Assembly: GCA_014208095.1 (NCBI GenBank)
Contig: JACHMT010000001.1
Location: 2,666,001-2,730,000 of the forward strand
DNA: 64,000 bases
Reading direction: 5' to 3'
Source: Actinospineispora eucalypti
GTDB taxonomy: Bacteria > Actinomycetota > Actinomycetes > Mycobacteriales > Pseudonocardiaceae
Under the pieces are notes generated by a model. That model was not told where the DNA came from and searched no databases. It saw only the letters and a program-made list of their open reading frames with translations. A program made the translations under genes and the position numbers. This document shows, piece after piece, positions 61,512 to 64,000 of this stretch (positions are counted from its first letter, which is position 1; the number at the start of each line of letters is the position of its first letter).

Positions 61512-61640
61512 GCTCAGAAAGGTTATGGCAGTGCCCGAACGGCCCGGAGATCGGGTCAGCCGGACTGGGCCGTCCGCCACCTCCGGGTGGCTCGGTCGGG
61601 TGAGTGTCGGGTGAGCCCGGTCACCCAAGGCGGGCCGGGT

Positions 61641-61680
61641 TTGGACCTCGTCCCGGAAATACGCAACACTGGTGTTGTGA
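61641..61680 (+). promoter_or_regulatory. sufR promoter with SufR operator over the start codon
   Basis: CAACACTGGTGTTG (61665 region) contains CAAC-N6-GTTG, the core of the cyanobacterial SufR site. The overlapping ACACT-N5-TGTGA (61666-61680) matches the motif I recall for M. tuberculosis SufR. TTGGAC (61641-61646) may be the -35 and AACACT (61665-61670) the -10. The GTG start at 61677 lies within the palindrome, so the transcript is probably leaderless and autorepressed. Confidence 0.7.
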
Positions 61681-62453
61681 AAACCGCCGGGACTTCCCAG
61701 GCAACGGTTCACGAGCCGTCGCCGGAGTCCGCCGTGCCCGGGGTCGGCCCCCGCGCCTCGGCCGGCGAGGGCGGCACCCGGATCGAGGTGGCCCGGTTGC
61801 TGCTCGAGCACGGCCCGGTGACCGCCGCCGAGGTCGCGGCCGAGCTGAAGCTGTCCGCGCCGGCGGTGCGCCGGCACCTGGACGCGCTGATCGCGCACGG
61901 CGAGGCGACCACCAGGGACGCGCCCCGGCGGGGCCGCAGGGGGCGCGGCCGGCCGGCCAAGCTGTTCCTGCTCACCGAGGCCGGCCGGGTCCGGTTCGGG
62001 CACGGCTACGACGACCTGGCCGTGGCCGCCCTGCGCTACCTGGCCGAGACGGTCGGCCCGGCGGCGGTGCGCACGTTCGCCGAGCGGCGGGCCGCCGACC
62101 TGGTGGAACGGCACCGCGAGTCGATCACCGCCGGTGGCTCGGTCGCGGACCGGGCCGCCGCGCTGGCCGCCGCGCTCACCGCGCAGGGCTACGCGGCGGG
62201 GGCCAAGCGCACCGGCAACGGCGAGCAGCTCTGCCAGCACCACTGCCCGGTGGCCCACGTGGCCGCCGAGTTCCCGCAGCTGTGCGAGGCGGAGACGGTC
62301 GCGTTCGCCGAGCTGCTCGGCACCCACGTGCAGCGCCTGGCCACCATTGCCCGCGGCGACGCCGCGTGCACCACCCACGTACCGCTCGGCGTCGCTGAGA
62401 CCGGTTCCCGAAAATCCACCACAACCATCCCGAAAGGGAGGCAGCGCGTATGA
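61677..62453 (+). CDS. sufR: SufR, Fe-S cluster-sensing repressor of the suf operon
   Basis: SufR (258 aa) has an N-terminal winged helix-turn-helix (about residues 35-100: [37 protein letters not shown]) and a C-terminal cluster-binding region with Cys residues in [10 protein letters not shown] and PQLCEAE. It represses the operon when loaded with its cluster and releases it on damage. GTG 61677 is chosen because it fits a leaderless start and gives the normal N-terminus. The stop overlaps sufB. Confidence 0.93.
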   Translation: MKTAGTSQATVHEPSPESAVPGVGPRASAGEGGTRIEVARLLLEHGPVTAAEVAAELKLSAPAVRRHLDALIAHGEATTRDAPRRGRRGRGRPAKLFLLTEAGRVRFGHGYDDLAVAALRYLAETVGPAAVRTFAERRAADLVERHRESITAGGSVADRAAALAAALTAQGYAAGAKRTGNGEQLCQHHCPVAHVAAEFPQLCEAETVAFAELLGTHVQRLATIARGDAACTTHVPLGVAETGSRKSTTTIPKGRQRV

Positions 62454-63889
62454 CTACCGCTCCTGAGCGGGCCGTCGAGCCGATGACGCAGGAAGAGACG
62501 ATCGACTCCCTGGGTCGCTACGCCTTCGGCTGGGCGGACTCCGACGAGGCCGGCGCGAGCGCCCGGCGGGGCCTCTCCGCCGAGGTGGTCGCGGACATCT
62601 CGGCGAAGAAGAGCGAGCCGGAATGGATGCTGCAGAGCCGGCTCAAGGCACTCGGCCTGTTCGACCGCAAGCCGATGCCGCACTGGGGTGCCGACCTGTC
62701 CGGCATCGACTTCGACAACATCAAGTACTTCGTGCGCTCCACCGAGAAGCAGGCCGGGTCCTGGGAGGACCTGCCCGAGGACATCAAGAACACCTACGAC
62801 AAGCTGGGCATCCCGGAGGCGGAGAAGGCTCGGCTGGTCGCCGGCGTGGCCGCGCAGTACGAGTCCGAGGTCGTCTACCACCAGATCCGCGAGGACCTGG
62901 AGGAGAAGGGCGTCATCTTCCTGGACACCGACACCGCGCTGCGCGAGCAGCCGGAGCTGTTCCGGGAGTACTACGGCTCGGTGATCCCACACGGGGACAA
63001 CAAGTTCTCCGCCCTGAACGGCGCGGTCTGGTCCGGTGGTTCGTTCATCTACGTTCCGCCGGGCGTGCACGTGGACATCCCGCTGCAGGCCTACTTCCGG
63101 ATCAACACGGAGAACATGGGCCAGTTCGAGCGGACCCTGATCATCGTGGACGAGGACGCCTACGTGCACTACGTGGAGGGCTGCACGGCGCCGATCTACT
63201 CGTCCGACTCGCTGCACTCCGCCGTGGTGGAGATCGTGGTGAAGAAGGGCGGCCGCTGCCGCTACACCACGATCCAGAACTGGTCCAACAACGTGTACAA
63301 CCTGGTCACCAAGCGGGCCAAGGCCGAGGCCGGCGCCACCATGGAATGGGTGGACGGCAACATCGGCTCCAAGGTGACCATGAAGTACCCGGCCGTGATG
63401 CTGATGGGCGAGCACGCCAAGGGCGAGGTCCTGTCCATCGCGTTCGCCGGCGAGGGCCAGCACCAGGACGCCGGCGCCAAGATGACCCACCTGGCGCCGC
63501 ACACCAGCTCCACGATCATTTCCAAGTCCGTGGCCAGGGGCGGCGGCCGTACCTCGTACCGGGGTCTGGTGCGGGTCAACCCGAGGGCGCACCACTCGCG
63601 CTCGACGGTCAAGTGCGACGCCCTGCTGGTCGACACCATCAGCCGCAGTGACACCTACCCGTACAACGACATCCGCACCGACGACGTGACCATGGGTCAC
63701 GAGGCCACGGTGTCCAAGGTGAGCGAGGACCAGCTCTTCTACCTGATGAGCCGGGGTCTCACCGAGGACGAGGCGATGGCCATGGTGGTGCGTGGGTTCG
63801 TCGAGCCGATCGCTCGGGAACTGCCCATGGAGTACGCGCTGGAGCTCAACCGGCTGATCGAGCTGCAGATGGAGGGTTCCGTCGGATGA
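62450..63889 (+). CDS. sufB: Fe-S cluster assembly protein SufB
   Basis: SufB (479 aa) is the scaffold subunit of SufBCD. The beta-helix core contains [28 protein letters not shown] and the C-terminal family signature with NRLIELQ. Catalytic Cys candidates are in VEGCTAP and VKCDALLVD. The M. tuberculosis homologue carries an intein; this frame is uninterrupted and of intein-free length. It starts with ATG overlapping sufR and has AAAGGGAGG upstream. Confidence 0.96.
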   Translation: MTTAPERAVEPMTQEETIDSLGRYAFGWADSDEAGASARRGLSAEVVADISAKKSEPEWMLQSRLKALGLFDRKPMPHWGADLSGIDFDNIKYFVRSTEKQAGSWEDLPEDIKNTYDKLGIPEAEKARLVAGVAAQYESEVVYHQIREDLEEKGVIFLDTDTALREQPELFREYYGSVIPHGDNKFSALNGAVWSGGSFIYVPPGVHVDIPLQAYFRINTENMGQFERTLIIVDEDAYVHYVEGCTAPIYSSDSLHSAVVEIVVKKGGRCRYTTIQNWSNNVYNLVTKRAKAEAGATMEWVDGNIGSKVTMKYPAVMLMGEHAKGEVLSIAFAGEGQHQDAGAKMTHLAPHTSSTIISKSVARGGGRTSYRGLVRVNPRAHHSRSTVKCDALLVDTISRSDTYPYNDIRTDDVTMGHEATVSKVSEDQLFYLMSRGLTEDEAMAMVVRGFVEPIARELPMEYALELNRLIELQMEGSVG

Positions 63890-64000
63890 CGTCCCAGGAA
63901 GTTGCTGGGCTGGCTCCCGAGCTGGCCGGGGCGAAGGAAGGCTCCGGCGTGGTGCCGATGGGCTCGGCCGGGGAGCGGTTCACCGCGTACGACGTCGAGG
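63886..64000 (+). CDS. sufD: SufD, N-terminal fragment (cut by window end)
   Basis: The first 38 codons are present. The start ATG overlaps the sufB stop (ATGA). The segment [11 protein letters not shown] resembles the conserved N-terminal patch of SufD proteins, and the position directly after sufB supports the call. SufD partners SufB and SufC in the scaffold complex. Confidence 0.82.
   Translation, partial: MTSQEVAGLAPELAGAKEGSGVVPMGSAGERFTAYDVE

Noticed and set aside
62450-63889. Intein in SufB
   Set aside because: The frame is continuous, 479 residues, with no splice-junction block; it has the length of intein-free SufB.

Overview
The window is a very GC-rich actinobacterial chromosome segment. 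It is almost fully coding and starts are often GTG. It most likely comes from the Pseudonocardiales (Amycolatopsis/Saccharothrix/Kutzneria type); this is inferred from gene content and order, and no search was run. Supporting features are a BldD with the c-di-GMP motif, mihF, RbpA, WhiA, a PriA without helicase motifs, MptB (lipomannan-type mannosyltransferase) and a SufR-SufB operon. From recall, the gene order runs broadly colinear with the Mycobacterium tuberculosis pyrR-to-sufB segment, while the nusB-bldD-pyrR junction resembles Streptomyces.

Layout. 1-1,800: end of an Xaa-Pro peptidase gene, nusB, then convergent bldD; the usual efp between peptidase and nusB is absent. 2,034-10,204: pyrimidine operon pyrR-pyrB-pyrC-carA-carB-pyrF, mostly with overlapping start and stop codons, preceded by a PyrR-binding-loop hairpin that sequesters the pyrR ribosome binding site. 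10,416-17,133: mihF-gmk-rpoZ-coaBC, a secreted SH3 protein gene on the minus strand, metK and priA. 17,197-18,372: a stand-alone cytochrome P450. 18,463-25,768: def-fmt-rsmB, then rpe-ribE-ribBA-ribH-PH-domain membrane protein (ribD missing). 26,152-28,490: a RidA/threonine-dehydratase pair on the minus strand and a HAD hydrolase. 28,906-38,425: uvrC-rapZ-yvcK-whiA, then gap-pgk-tpiA, secG, rbpA and a methyltransferase. 38,869-41,786: a TrpB2-type enzyme, a crotonase and a DUF899 protein. 41,840-50,114 (minus): pentose-phosphate operon tkt-tal-pgi-zwf-opcA-pgl. 50,420-56,388: ctaB, a TetR/DUF1348 divergent pair with two operators, an ECF42-type sigma factor with its DGPF partner, a quinone oxidoreductase and ctaA. 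56,585-64,000: a secreted protein, an ABC exporter, a VOC protein, mptB, and sufR-sufB-sufD (cut by the window end).

The genes are overwhelmingly housekeeping: pyrimidine and riboflavin synthesis, translation start and end processing, glycolysis and NADPH supply, haem A synthesis, and Fe-S assembly. No transposase, integrase, CRISPR array, tRNA or rRNA was found.

The least explained signal is non-coding. A family of roughly 370-430 bp imperfect palindromes occupies most of the long intergenic gaps (full copies at about 21,507-21,926, 25,784-26,145 and 38,441-38,809; half copies at about 28,509-28,652 and 59,485-59,708). Each full copy has about 70 bp inverted arms and a conserved inner hairpin. 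Within a copy the two arms match each other better than they match other copies, which suggests pairing constraint or arm homogenisation. A second family of about 50 bp GC-rich hairpins marks the 3' ends of three minus-strand genes (pgl, pgi, ctaA).
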